Shown piece by piece: positions 36,652 to 44,298 of a stretch of 64,000 nt of DNA. The translations under genes were made by a program, and so were the position numbers. The stretch covers positions 62,001 to 126,000 of the forward strand of contig JAQTUP010000005.1 in the NCBI GenBank assembly GCA_028707275.1. Direction: 5' to 3'. Positions within the stretch are counted from its first letter, which is position 1. Each line of letters opens with the position of its first letter. The stretch comes from Gallionella sp. (GTDB taxonomy: Bacteria > Pseudomonadota > Gammaproteobacteria > Burkholderiales > Gallionellaceae). The notes under the pieces were generated by a model. That model saw only the letters and a list, made by a program, of their open reading frames with translations, was not told the origin of the DNA and ran no database searches.

Positions 36652-37416
36652 ATGAGGTTTAGAGTGTTAGGCTGTAGTGGTGGCATAGGTGGCAATCTGC
36701 GCACCACATCGTTTTTGATCGATCGGGATATTCTGATCGATGCAGGAACGGGTGTGAGCGAACTCAGCCTGATCGAACTGAGTGAGATCGACCACATTTT
36801 TATCACTCACTCGCATATGGATCATATCTGTAGTCTGCCCCTGCTGCTCGACAGCGTGGGGTGTATGCGTGAGCGTCCCCTGATCGTACACGCCACGGCA
36901 GAAACCATAGAAATACTCAAGCGACATATTTTTAACTGGCTGATCTGGCCGGATTTCAGCGTCATTCCCAGCGCAGACCAGCCCTTTATGCGCTTTCAAG
37001 TGATTGCCCTGGGGGAAGTGACCGATTTGCAGGGGCGGATGATTACCGCTATTCCTGCGAATCATACCGTTCCGGCGGTGGGTTATCACATAGACAGCGG
37101 CGAGGGCAGTCTTGTGTTCAGCGGAGATACCTACATAAATGACAGCCTGTGGCAGGTGGTCAACCGGATCGATAATTTGCGCTATCTGATTATCGAAACG
37201 GCTTTTTCCAACGGTGAAAAGGAGCTGGCTTTTTTATCCCGGCATTTATGTCCGGACTTGCTGGCCGAGGAGTTGGCCAAGTTCAAAGGCGATGCCCGGA
37301 TATTCATCACCCATTTAAAGCCCGATGAGGTTGAGCTGATCATGTGTGAAATCGAAAACTGTGCGAGCAGGTTCAGTCCTGAGATGTTGATGAATAATCA
37401 GGAATTTGTATTTTAG
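36652..37416 (+). CDS. metallo-beta-lactamase-fold protein, class II cyclic-nucleotide phosphodiesterase-like
   Basis: 254 residues. Seen: MRFRVLGCSGGIGG, SFLIDRDILIDAGTG, the metal motif ITHSHMDHICSLPLL, ANHTVPAVGYHID, LVFSGDTYIND, and a late FITHLKP histidine. The start RVLGCSGG and THxHxDH spacing match class II 3',5'-cyclic-nucleotide phosphodiesterases; other MBL hydrolases (for example RNase Z-like) are not excluded. ATG 36652 chosen with GGAGAG upstream. It lies between the FHA gene and the GAF-PilB gene, and cNMP-binding kinases are encoded at 45921 and 47830, which fits a cyclic-nucleotide role. Confidence 0.75.
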   Translation: MRFRVLGCSGGIGGNLRTTSFLIDRDILIDAGTGVSELSLIELSEIDHIFITHSHMDHICSLPLLLDSVGCMRERPLIVHATAETIEILKRHIFNWLIWPDFSVIPSADQPFMRFQVIALGEVTDLQGRMITAIPANHTVPAVGYHIDSGEGSLVFSGDTYINDSLWQVVNRIDNLRYLIIETAFSNGEKELAFLSRHLCPDLLAEELAKFKGDARIFITHLKPDEVELIMCEIENCASRFSPEMLMNNQEFVF

Positions 37417-37516
37417 AATCGTTGCAAGCCAAAGTTCGTGTTGCCGTCACGGTGAGATTGAAATTGCTATACAGGTATAGTGGCCTGCAAAGGCTCGCAG
37501 CAAGACAGGAGCGGGA

Positions 37517-39901
37517 ATGAGGTTAGAAGAGAGCAGCGATATGGGTGTCAGGCTTGAGTTCACCAAGAATCTCAACCATGTCACCAACAAGATACACGCC
37601 ACCAGCAATATTGACGAGATCATGCTGGATGTCAGCAAGGATATTTGCAGTCTGTTCAACGCCGACAGGCTGACTATCTACGTCGTGGGCGACGACAGTG
37701 TCTCTCTGGTCTCCAAGGTCAAGACCGGACTCAATTCCTTCAAGGATCTCAAATTACCGATTGCGGAGCAGAGCGTAGCCGGCTACGTGGCGGTTCATAA
37801 GAAACTGCTCAACATCAAGGATGTCTACGATGAGCAGGAGTTATCCAGGTACAGCTCGCACCTGAGGTTTTTGCAGGAGGTGGACCGGCGCACGGGGTAT
37901 CGCACCAAGCAGATGCTGGTGGCGCCGATACTGGATGTACACAGCGGTGACTTGGTAGGCGTTATTCAGGTCATTAACAACAAGGCGGGTATCCCGTTTC
38001 CGGCACTGGTCGAGGACGGTGTGCGCGAGCTGGCCGAGACGATGGCGGTGGCTTTGCGCCAGCGGCAGGAAAAAGCCACTGTCAAAACCAAGTATGACTA
38101 TCTTGTGACAGGGGCCGTGTTATCCGCCGCCGAATTCGAGCTGGCAACCCGCACCGCGAGGCGCAAAGGGGTCGAAATCGAAGAGGTGCTGATAGACGAA
38201 TTTCAGGTCAATGTCGCAGCGCTCGGTAAAGCCTTGTCCAGTTTTTTCGGCGTGGCGTATGAGCCCTACAAACCGGATCGCATCAAGCCGGCCGAATTGT
38301 TGCGTAATCTCAAACGCGAGTATGTAGAGAGCAGTCACTGGTTGCCGGTAGATGAAGCGCAAGAAGGCGTGGTGATACTGACCACCGACCCTGAACGTAT
38401 TCAGGCGTCGCGCGTGGTGAATAATATTTTCCCCAGGAGCCGCCTTGTCTACAAGGTGTGTTCGCAACGCGAATTCAAGCAGACGCTGGATCAGTTCTAT
38501 GGCGGCGGCGGGGGAGGGGATGGCGGTTCGTCGGGTTCGATTGCCATGGATGAATCTTCCATGGACGATTTGTTGTCCAGCCTGGGCGGGGACGAGGACG
38601 AAAGTGCGACCGTCTCTCAGGATGACGTCAATGCGGCGGCCGACAACGAGCTGGTCAAGTTGGTCAACAAAATCATTGTGGACGCTTACCGGATGGGCGC
38701 ATCGGATATTCATATCGAGCCGCAGCCTGGCAAGCAAAAAACCCAGATACGGCTGCGCAAGGACGGATCGTTGCTCAATTACATCGAAGTGCCCTCCAAT
38801 TACCGCAACGCGCTGGTGACTCGCCTGAAGATCATGTGCGATCTGGATATATCCGAAAAGCGCAAGCCTCAGGATGGGAAGATCAAGTTTAAAAAATATG
38901 GCCCCCTGGATATCGAGTTGCGCGTGGCCACCATCCCGTCGCAGGGGGGGGTGGAAGATGTGGTGATGCGGATTCTCGCCTCAGGTGAGCCGTTGCCTTT
39001 GGAGAAGATGGGCTTTTCGGCGCGCAATAATGAATTGATCAAAAATACGGTCAGTAAACCGTACGGTTTGTTTTTTGTGTGCGGCCCGACAGGTTCGGGC
39101 AAGACCACCACCTTGCATTCCATCCTCAAGTATATCAACACGCCTGACACCAAAATCTGGACAGCGGAAGATCCTGTCGAAATTACCCAGAAGGGTTTGC
39201 GTCAGGTGCAGATCAACAAGAAGGCAGGACTCGATTTTGCCACCATCATGCGCGCCTTTTTGCGTGCCGATCCTGACGTGATTATGGTCGGCGAAATGCG
39301 AGACAAGGAAACGGTCTCCATCGGCATTGAAGCTTCGCTGACCGGCCATCTGGTTTTCGCCACCCTGCACACCAACAGCGCCCCAGAATCCATTTTGCGT
39401 CTGCTCGATATGGGGATGGATCCGTTTAACTTCGCCGATGCACTGCTCGGAATTCTGGCGCAGCGGCTGGCTAAACGATTGTGCGGAGACTGCAAGAAAC
39501 CGCATATTGCGACAGCCGATGAAATGAAAGCCATGCTGGCCGAATACAGCGAAGAGCTCAAGCATACGGTGCTCTGGAAGAAGGATCCGCTGGCCGCCAG
39601 CAAAGCGCTGTACGAGGACTGGGTCACCCTGTTTGCCAATGACAAGAAGCAATTCACGCTTTACAGCCCGGTGGGCTGTGAGAAATGTACCGGTACCGGT
39701 TACCGTGGGCGGGTGGGGCTGCACGAATTGCTCATCGGAAGTGATGCGGTGAAGAAAGCCATTCAGGAGCGCTCGCGCGTTGCAGAGTTGTTGGCCATCG
39801 CGCTGGACGAAGGCATGCACACCCTGAAGCAGGACGGCATGGAAAAAGTGTTGCAAGGCATCACCGATATGCACCAGATTCGTGCGGTTTGTATCAAATA
39901 G
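37517..39901 (+). CDS. GAF-domain type IV pilus/type II secretion ATPase (PilB/GspE family)
   Basis: 794 residues, longer than ordinary PilB (about 570) because of an N-terminal GAF domain (about 25-180: NIDEIMLDVSKDICSLFNADRLTIYVV, VAPILDVHSGDLVGVIQVINNK). Then a GspE/PilB N-terminal domain (about 190-325), a glycine- and acidic-rich linker (GGGGGGDGGSSGS near 329, then DDLLSSLGGDEDES), and the ATPase: Walker A GPTGSGKTTTLHS (522), Asp box AEDPVE (548), Walker B-region VGEMRDKETVSIGIEASLTGHLVFATLHTN (591), and the zinc tetracysteine CGDC (655) with CEKC (721). ATG 37517 with AGGAG at 37507-37511. Upstream genes suggest control by small-molecule and phospho-signals. Confidence 0.93.
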   Translation: MRLEESSDMGVRLEFTKNLNHVTNKIHATSNIDEIMLDVSKDICSLFNADRLTIYVVGDDSVSLVSKVKTGLNSFKDLKLPIAEQSVAGYVAVHKKLLNIKDVYDEQELSRYSSHLRFLQEVDRRTGYRTKQMLVAPILDVHSGDLVGVIQVINNKAGIPFPALVEDGVRELAETMAVALRQRQEKATVKTKYDYLVTGAVLSAAEFELATRTARRKGVEIEEVLIDEFQVNVAALGKALSSFFGVAYEPYKPDRIKPAELLRNLKREYVESSHWLPVDEAQEGVVILTTDPERIQASRVVNNIFPRSRLVYKVCSQREFKQTLDQFYGGGGGGDGGSSGSIAMDESSMDDLLSSLGGDEDESATVSQDDVNAAADNELVKLVNKIIVDAYRMGASDIHIEPQPGKQKTQIRLRKDGSLLNYIEVPSNYRNALVTRLKIMCDLDISEKRKPQDGKIKFKKYGPLDIELRVATIPSQGGVEDVVMRILASGEPLPLEKMGFSARNNELIKNTVSKPYGLFFVCGPTGSGKTTTLHSILKYINTPDTKIWTAEDPVEITQKGLRQVQINKKAGLDFATIMRAFLRADPDVIMVGEMRDKETVSIGIEASLTGHLVFATLHTNSAPESILRLLDMGMDPFNFADALLGILAQRLAKRLCGDCKKPHIATADEMKAMLAEYSEELKHTVLWKKDPLAASKALYEDWVTLFANDKKQFTLYSPVGCEKCTGTGYRGRVGLHELLIGSDAVKKAIQERSRVAELLAIALDEGMHTLKQDGMEKVLQGITDMHQIRAVCIK

Positions 39902-39906
39902 TTACG

Positions 39907-39934
39907 GTAAGTGGTGAGTGGGCAGTGGTACGTG
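39907..39934. repeat. 7-bp tandem array after the GAF-PilB gene
   Basis: Four heptamers GTAAGTG, GTGAGTG, GGCAGTG, GTACGTG, starting 6 bases after the stop. A weak pyrimidine-rich counterpart (TTTTTACCCTCCACT) ends about 7 bases before the next start codon. Confidence 0.82.
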
Positions 39935-40000
39935 GGGAAACTGGACTGCGTTTTTACTCGCCCATGATTCATCACGACTTTTTACCCTCCACTGATCGCT

Positions 40001-41626
40001 ATGTCATCTACCCATAATCTGATCGGCCGCTTAAAAGAACTCAACGAGATCGGCATCGCGCTGTCGCAGCAGCACGATATCAGCAGCCTGCTGGAAATGA
40101 TACTGGAAGCGTCCCGGCGCATCACGCATGCCGATGCGGGTACGCTCTATCTGTACGACCCTGAGCGCCGGGTATTGTGCTTTGAGATCGTCCGCACCGA
40201 CTCGTTGAATATTGTGATGGGTGGCGCCAGCGACGTGCCGATTACTTTTTATCCTATTCAGCTCTACGACGCGGCAGGCGAGCCCAACCATGCCATGGTG
40301 GTGAGTCACGCCGCGCTCAGCGGCGAAACGGTGAACATCCCTGATGCTTATGCCGCGCACGGGTTCGATTTTTCGGGAACAAAAAGTTTCGATCTCAAGA
40401 CGGGCTACCATTCCAGGTCTTTTTTGACCGTGCCGATGTCCAATCACGAGGGCGAGCTGATCGGCGTATTGCAGCTCATCAATGCGCAGGACAGAGACGG
40501 CGGGAAGATCGTCGCGTTTTCGGCGGACGACCAGCAGCTGGTCGAATCGCTCGCATCCCAGGCGGCCATCGCGCTGACCAACCGGCGTCTGATCAAGCAA
40601 ATGGAGGAATTGTTCGAGTCCTTCATCCAGCTCATCAACACGGCCATCGATGATAAATCCCCTTATACCGGCGGCCATTGCGCGCGCGTACCCGTGCTGA
40701 CCATGATGCTGGCGGATGCCGTGACCCGTACCCGCCAGGGGCCGCTCAAGGATTTTGTGCTGACCGAGGACGACAGGTATGAGCTGAAAATTGCCGGTCT
40801 GTTGCATGACTGCGGGAAAATCACCACCCCGGTGCATGTGGTGGACAAGCCGACCAAGCTGCACACTTTGTTTGACCGCATCGGCCTGCTCGATACCCGT
40901 TTTGAAATACTCAAACGTGACGCCGAGATAGCGATGCTCAGAAAAACAGGATGCAGGATGCAGGATGCAGAAGATGCGGAGATCCGTGCCGAATACGAGG
41001 CGCGCATCCGGCAGCTGGATGAGGATCGTGAATTCTTGCACCAGTGTAATTTGGGTGCCGAGAGGATGGCGGATTCGGCGCAGCAGCGTGTGCGAGATAT
41101 TGCCCGCTATCAATGGCGCGAGAGCACAGGAAAAATATGCGATTTTCTGAGCAGTGACGAGGTCGAAAACCTGACCATCACATCGGGTACCCTGACGCCG
41201 TCGGAGCGCCAAATCATCAATCGTCACATCGAGATTACCATCAAGATGCTCGAATCCCTGCCCTGGCCCAAACATCTGAAAAATGTCCCCGAATACGCGG
41301 CAGGACATCATGAGCGCATGGATGGCGGCGGTTATCCGCGCGGCCTGACCCGCGAGCAAATGCCCCTGCAAGCCCGGATCATGGGGATTGCCGACATCTT
41401 TGAGGCCCTCACCGCCGGGGATCGCCCCTATAAGACGGGTAAGACCCTGTCCGAGTCTCTCATTATTCTGGGTAAATTCAAGCTCGGCGGGCATATCGAC
41501 CCGGATTTATTCGATGTATTTGTCCGCGAAAAAGTATACCTTGAATACGCCCGGCAATTCATGCCGCCGGGGCAAATCGATGAAGTCGATCTGAACCTGA
41601 TTCCGGGCGTGAATCTGGATGAGTAA
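40001..41626 (+). CDS. GAF-HD-GYP domain protein, probable c-di-GMP phosphodiesterase
   Basis: 541 residues. N-terminal GAF domain (about 15-200: GIALSQQHDISSLLEMILEASRRITHADAGTLYLYD, LTVPMSNHEGELIGVLQLINAQ). HD-GYP domain about 205-520: GGHCARVPVLTMMLADAV, HD pair in LLHDCGKITTP, GHHERMDGGGYPRGL carrying the GYP signature, MGIADIFEALTAGDRPYK. The HD-GYP domain has an enlarged middle region (about 310-400) into which a 7-bp array adds KTGCRMQDAED. Degrades c-di-GMP in the family. ATG 40001 lacks a visible ribosome-binding site, since the array flank abuts it. The TAA stop lies inside another array. Confidence 0.93.
   Translation: MSSTHNLIGRLKELNEIGIALSQQHDISSLLEMILEASRRITHADAGTLYLYDPERRVLCFEIVRTDSLNIVMGGASDVPITFYPIQLYDAAGEPNHAMVVSHAALSGETVNIPDAYAAHGFDFSGTKSFDLKTGYHSRSFLTVPMSNHEGELIGVLQLINAQDRDGGKIVAFSADDQQLVESLASQAAIALTNRRLIKQMEELFESFIQLINTAIDDKSPYTGGHCARVPVLTMMLADAVTRTRQGPLKDFVLTEDDRYELKIAGLLHDCGKITTPVHVVDKPTKLHTLFDRIGLLDTRFEILKRDAEIAMLRKTGCRMQDAEDAEIRAEYEARIRQLDEDREFLHQCNLGAERMADSAQQRVRDIARYQWRESTGKICDFLSSDEVENLTITSGTLTPSERQIINRHIEITIKMLESLPWPKHLKNVPEYAAGHHERMDGGGYPRGLTREQMPLQARIMGIADIFEALTAGDRPYKTGKTLSESLIILGKFKLGGHIDPDLFDVFVREKVYLEYARQFMPPGQIDEVDLNLIPGVNLDE
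40947..40967. repeat. 7-bp tandem array, unit CAGGATG, inside the HD-GYP gene
   Basis: Three perfect CAGGATG units (21 bp, exactly seven codons) followed by CAG. It encodes the GCRMQDA stretch in a charged helical region. Same unit class as in murF, murD and the ftsW-murG gap. Confidence 0.9.
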
Positions 41627-41666
41627 CGAGTGGCGAGTAGCGGGTAAAAACGTACTCTGGCTACTC
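41621..41666. repeat. 7-bp array at the end of the HD-GYP gene
   Basis: GAGTAAC, GAGTGGC, GAGTAGC, GGGTAAA (41621-41648), with the HD-GYP stop TAA inside the first unit. A partly complementary GTACTC...CTACTCC follows, then TTTT. Could act as a weak terminator. Confidence 0.78.
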
Positions 41667-41834
41667 CTTTTGTGATATGTAGTGCGCATCCCATATCTTG
41701 TTCAGGTGACGAAATTTGTCACCTGACTGACGGTTTTGAGAAGAATGACTCACGGCTCTGTTCGTTGTCTTCAGTAGTGCAGGCTTCTGTTTAAAATAAA
41801 AAAGCACTGCAAGCCTTGAAAATACAGTGGGTTA

Positions 41835-41862
41835 CTGAATCCTGAATCCTGAATCCTGAATC
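41835..41862. repeat. 7-bp tandem array, unit CTGAATC, just upstream of the pilA promoter
   Basis: Four perfect heptamers ending 8 bases before the -24 element of the sigma-54 promoter. The unit is the complement of the CAGGATT class used inside murF and murD. Its position between promoter and any upstream activator site could affect DNA looping. Confidence 0.93.
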
Positions 41863-41870
41863 CTGTTCTT

Positions 41871-41886
41871 TGGCACGGCTATTGCT
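41871..41886 (+). promoter_or_regulatory. sigma-54 promoter of pilA
   Basis: TGGCACG, four bases, TTGCT: a perfect match to the -24/-12 consensus TGGCACG-N4-TTGCW. Transcription would start near 41898, giving a leader of about 80 bases. PilR-dependent sigma-54 control of pilA is the established pattern in pseudomonads and many betaproteobacteria; no pilR or pilS is in this window. Confidence 0.92.
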
Positions 41887-41976
41887 TATATACAGGCAAG
41901 ACACCACCGCTGTGTTGATCTGAAACCAGGCAGACCTGGAACTCGCAATACAAATTTAATTAAACTGGAGCTCAAA

Positions 41977-42435
41977 ATGAAAAACGTACAAAAAGGTTTT
42001 ACACTGATCGAACTGATGATCGTTGTGGCTATTATCGGTATTCTGGCAGCCGTTGCGATCCCGGCCTACGGCAATTACACCAAGAAGGCCAAGTTCACCG
42101 AAGTGACCATGGCGACTCAGGCTGTCAAGACGGCCGTTGAAATCTGCGCGTCCGATTTGGGTACTGCTACTATCGCAGGTTGTGGTTCTGGCAGCGGTGG
42201 TGTTCCAACTGATATCGTCGGAACTGCTACTACACCGGTCAGCGGTAAGTACGTTCAGTATGTTAAGACAGCAGACAATGGCGTGATTACCGCTGCTGCG
42301 ATCGGCGCTGCTGGTGCAGCTAACCAGGGTCTGAACGGTGAAACATACATCCTGACACCTACTTTCTCTGCATCGACTGGTGTTACCTGGACAGTTGGCG
42401 GCTCTTGCTTGACTGCTCCTGCAATCTGCAAGTAA
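41977..42435 (+). CDS. pilA: type IV major pilin PilA
   Basis: 152 residues. Class III signal with a short basic leader MKNVQKG and cleavage before the Phe of [36 protein letters not shown]; Glu5 of the mature pilin is present. The globular domain is small and rich in Gly, Ala and Thr, with cysteines in [17 protein letters not shown] and a C-terminal pair ([11 protein letters not shown]) forming the usual D-region disulfide. Expressed from the sigma-54 promoter at 41871 and followed by a strong terminator, so it is probably monocistronic and highly expressed. GGAGC precedes the ATG. Confidence 0.97.
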   Translation: MKNVQKGFTLIELMIVVAIIGILAAVAIPAYGNYTKKAKFTEVTMATQAVKTAVEICASDLGTATIAGCGSGSGGVPTDIVGTATTPVSGKYVQYVKTADNGVITAAAIGAAGAANQGLNGETYILTPTFSASTGVTWTVGGSCLTAPAICK

Positions 42436-42451
42436 TCAGCACTGGTCTGAC

Positions 42452-42479
42452 AAAAGCCCCTCCTTGGAGGGGCTTTTTT
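42452..42479 (+). terminator. rho-independent terminator of pilA
   Basis: AAAAGCCCCTCC, two-base loop, GGAGGGGCTTTTTT: a perfect inverted repeat followed by a T run, 17 bases after the pilA stop. Confidence 0.95.
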
Positions 42480-42487
42480 ACGTACCT

Positions 42488-42568
42488 CCCTCGCCCTGAA
42501 GGGCGGGGTTTAGTGTAGTGGATGGGGTTTTTCCTTCCACCCCTGAATTCACCGGCCTGAAGGCCGGT
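42488..42568. repeat. paired TGAA-loop hairpins, IS200/IS605-end-like
   Basis: Two hairpins with the same loop TGAA: CGCCC/GGGCG (42492-42496 and 42501-42505) followed by GGGGTTT, and ACCGGCC/GGCCGGT (42551-42557 and 42562-42568). They are separated by about 45 bases without a transposase. The format recalls the subterminal hairpins of IS200/IS605 elements or a non-autonomous derivative; this is a resemblance only. Confidence 0.5.
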
Positions 42569-42607
42569 GACAAACTGGCTATGGCTGTATTTTCGGAGCA
42601 TGCAGGT

Positions 42608-44239
42608 ATGAGTAGTTTTCAAAAAGCAGCGCTGTGGGTTGTCCTGACAGGTTTGATGATCGCGGCGCTGTACGGTCAGTTCCTGCATAATCCGATCGTG
42701 TTCGACGATCTGGCTTTTTTCTTGCTGGACAATGACGGGCATTCGGCGATAGAGCCTTTCGGATCGCCTTTTTGGGGTGATTTGCGCGCCCTGCCTTATG
42801 CCACGCTGGCCTGGTCGGCGCAGTGGTTTGGCTACGGTTTGCCGCCGTTCAGAATTGAAAATTTGCTGTTGCACTGGCTGGTCGTTTTGGCCATGGCCTT
42901 GTTTGTCTCTCGCCTGTATCGCATGGTTCTCCCGTCAGCCGTGCTCCAGGGCGAAAATACCCGCATGATGACGGCGGTGCTGATTGCGGTCAGCCTGTTT
43001 GCCCTGCATCCGGTCGCCGTGTATGCCACGGGCTATCTGGTGCAGCGCAGCATCGTGATGGCCACCTTGTTTAGCCTGCTGGCCTTGTGGGCTTATCTGC
43101 AAGGCAGCGCCCGGCGCAGCCAGCTCTGGTTATGGGGCAGTGTGGTTCTGTATTTTCTGGCAACGCACAGCAAGGAGCTTGTGGTCATGTTGCCTGTTGT
43201 CATCGTTGCGATGACGGTTCTGGTGCATGATGACTGGCGCGCGCGCATGCTGAATAACTGGCCGGTGTTTGCAGGCTACGCGGCTGTGGCGGTGCTGACC
43301 ATTGCCCAGAAGCAGGGGGTGATCGGTCAATTTTATGAAATTAATTCGGTTGAAATGCTGGCAGGCGTACCGCCGGAGAACGCGCATTTTTACAGTGTAC
43401 TGACTCAGTCCTGGCTGTTTTTCAAATACGGTTTGCTGTGGCTGTTGCCCAATCCCGGCTGGATGTCGGTGGATATGCGCGAGCCGCTGGCATCAGGCGT
43501 GTTTACGGTTTACGGTTTGGCCTTTCTGGTTTATCTGGCGTACGGCCTGGTAGCGATTAAGTTGTTGATGAAAAGAGGGAAAGCGGGGCTGGTCGGTTTT
43601 GCCCTGTTATTTCCCTGGCTGATGTTCATGACCGAGTTTTCCACCGCGCGCATTCAGGAAATATTTGTCCTGTATCGCAGTTATACCTGGGCGCTGGGCG
43701 GCGTGATGCTCCTGCCCCTGTTGTTGATGCAGCTCAATGCCCGGCTGACGCTCATGATGTCGGTGCTGTTTGCCGCCACACTGTTCGTGCTTTCCATGGA
43801 GCGTTTATCTACTTTTTCTCACCCTGTCCTGTTGTGGGCAGATGCGGAGAAACTGGTCAAGGACAGGCAGTCTATGCCCGGGGTGTGGCGCATTTATTAC
43901 AACAGGGGGTCCGAGTGGCTCAAGGTGGACAAATATGATGAGGCCCTGGCCGATCTGATCATAGCGACCCGCCTGAATCCGGGCTTATCGGTAATTTTTT
44001 ATAATCTTGGGCTGGTCGAGACAAAAATGGGGCAGAGTGATCTGGCGATACAGGCATTTACCCGCGCTATTGAATTGAATCAGGAGCAAAAAAAGCGCCC
44101 GAGCCACAAGTATTACTATGCCCGTGCAGGTGTCTATGAAGCGCAGAACCGCCGCCTTGAGGCTGCGACCGACTACAAGGTGTCGTGCCTGCTGGGGAAT
44201 AAGGGGTGCGATAAGGCAGGTTCGCAGAGCGTGCCGTAG
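42608..44239 (+). CDS. TMTC-like GT-C membrane glycosyltransferase with C-terminal TPRs
   Basis: 543 residues. About ten hydrophobic segments (about 5-420). The first loop carries IVFDD, where GT-C enzymes of the TMTC/PMT type have catalytic acids. Further TMTC-like blocks are FRIENLLLHWLVVLAM and LFALHPVAVYATGYLVQRSIVMATLFSLLALWAYLQG. The C-terminal 110 residues hold two to three TPRs (KYDEALADLIIATRLNPG, LGLVETKMGQSDLAIQAFTRAIELNQ). Lipid-linked sugar transfer to proteins is the family role. Its place directly after pilA suggests pilin as acceptor (inference). I use ATG 42608; the frame is open to 42518 but that part is hairpin repeat. Its own promoter is not evident. Confidence 0.72.
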   Translation: MSSFQKAALWVVLTGLMIAALYGQFLHNPIVFDDLAFFLLDNDGHSAIEPFGSPFWGDLRALPYATLAWSAQWFGYGLPPFRIENLLLHWLVVLAMALFVSRLYRMVLPSAVLQGENTRMMTAVLIAVSLFALHPVAVYATGYLVQRSIVMATLFSLLALWAYLQGSARRSQLWLWGSVVLYFLATHSKELVVMLPVVIVAMTVLVHDDWRARMLNNWPVFAGYAAVAVLTIAQKQGVIGQFYEINSVEMLAGVPPENAHFYSVLTQSWLFFKYGLLWLLPNPGWMSVDMREPLASGVFTVYGLAFLVYLAYGLVAIKLLMKRGKAGLVGFALLFPWLMFMTEFSTARIQEIFVLYRSYTWALGGVMLLPLLLMQLNARLTLMMSVLFAATLFVLSMERLSTFSHPVLLWADAEKLVKDRQSMPGVWRIYYNRGSEWLKVDKYDEALADLIIATRLNPGLSVIFYNLGLVETKMGQSDLAIQAFTRAIELNQEQKKRPSHKYYYARAGVYEAQNRRLEAATDYKVSCLLGNKGCDKAGSQSVP

Positions 44240-44298
44240 ATGGACTCCCAGGGATGACGGCCTGCGGGTTTAAGAACCCGCCCTGAAAGCTCGTGACC

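Larger units (their letters stand above)
41627..41976. other. non-coding region upstream of pilA
   Basis: 350 bases without a gene. Contents: the end of the HD-GYP array, an AT-rich middle part (41680-41830) where a PilR-type activator could bind but where I see no defined site, a CTGAATC heptamer array (41835-41862), the sigma-54 promoter (41871-41886) and the pilA leader. Confidence 0.7.

Noticed and set aside
40031-41494. 487-codon open frame antisense to the HD-GYP gene
   Set aside because: The sense strand has clear GAF and HD-GYP domains. The antisense frame has no family features and includes the complement of the heptamer array.
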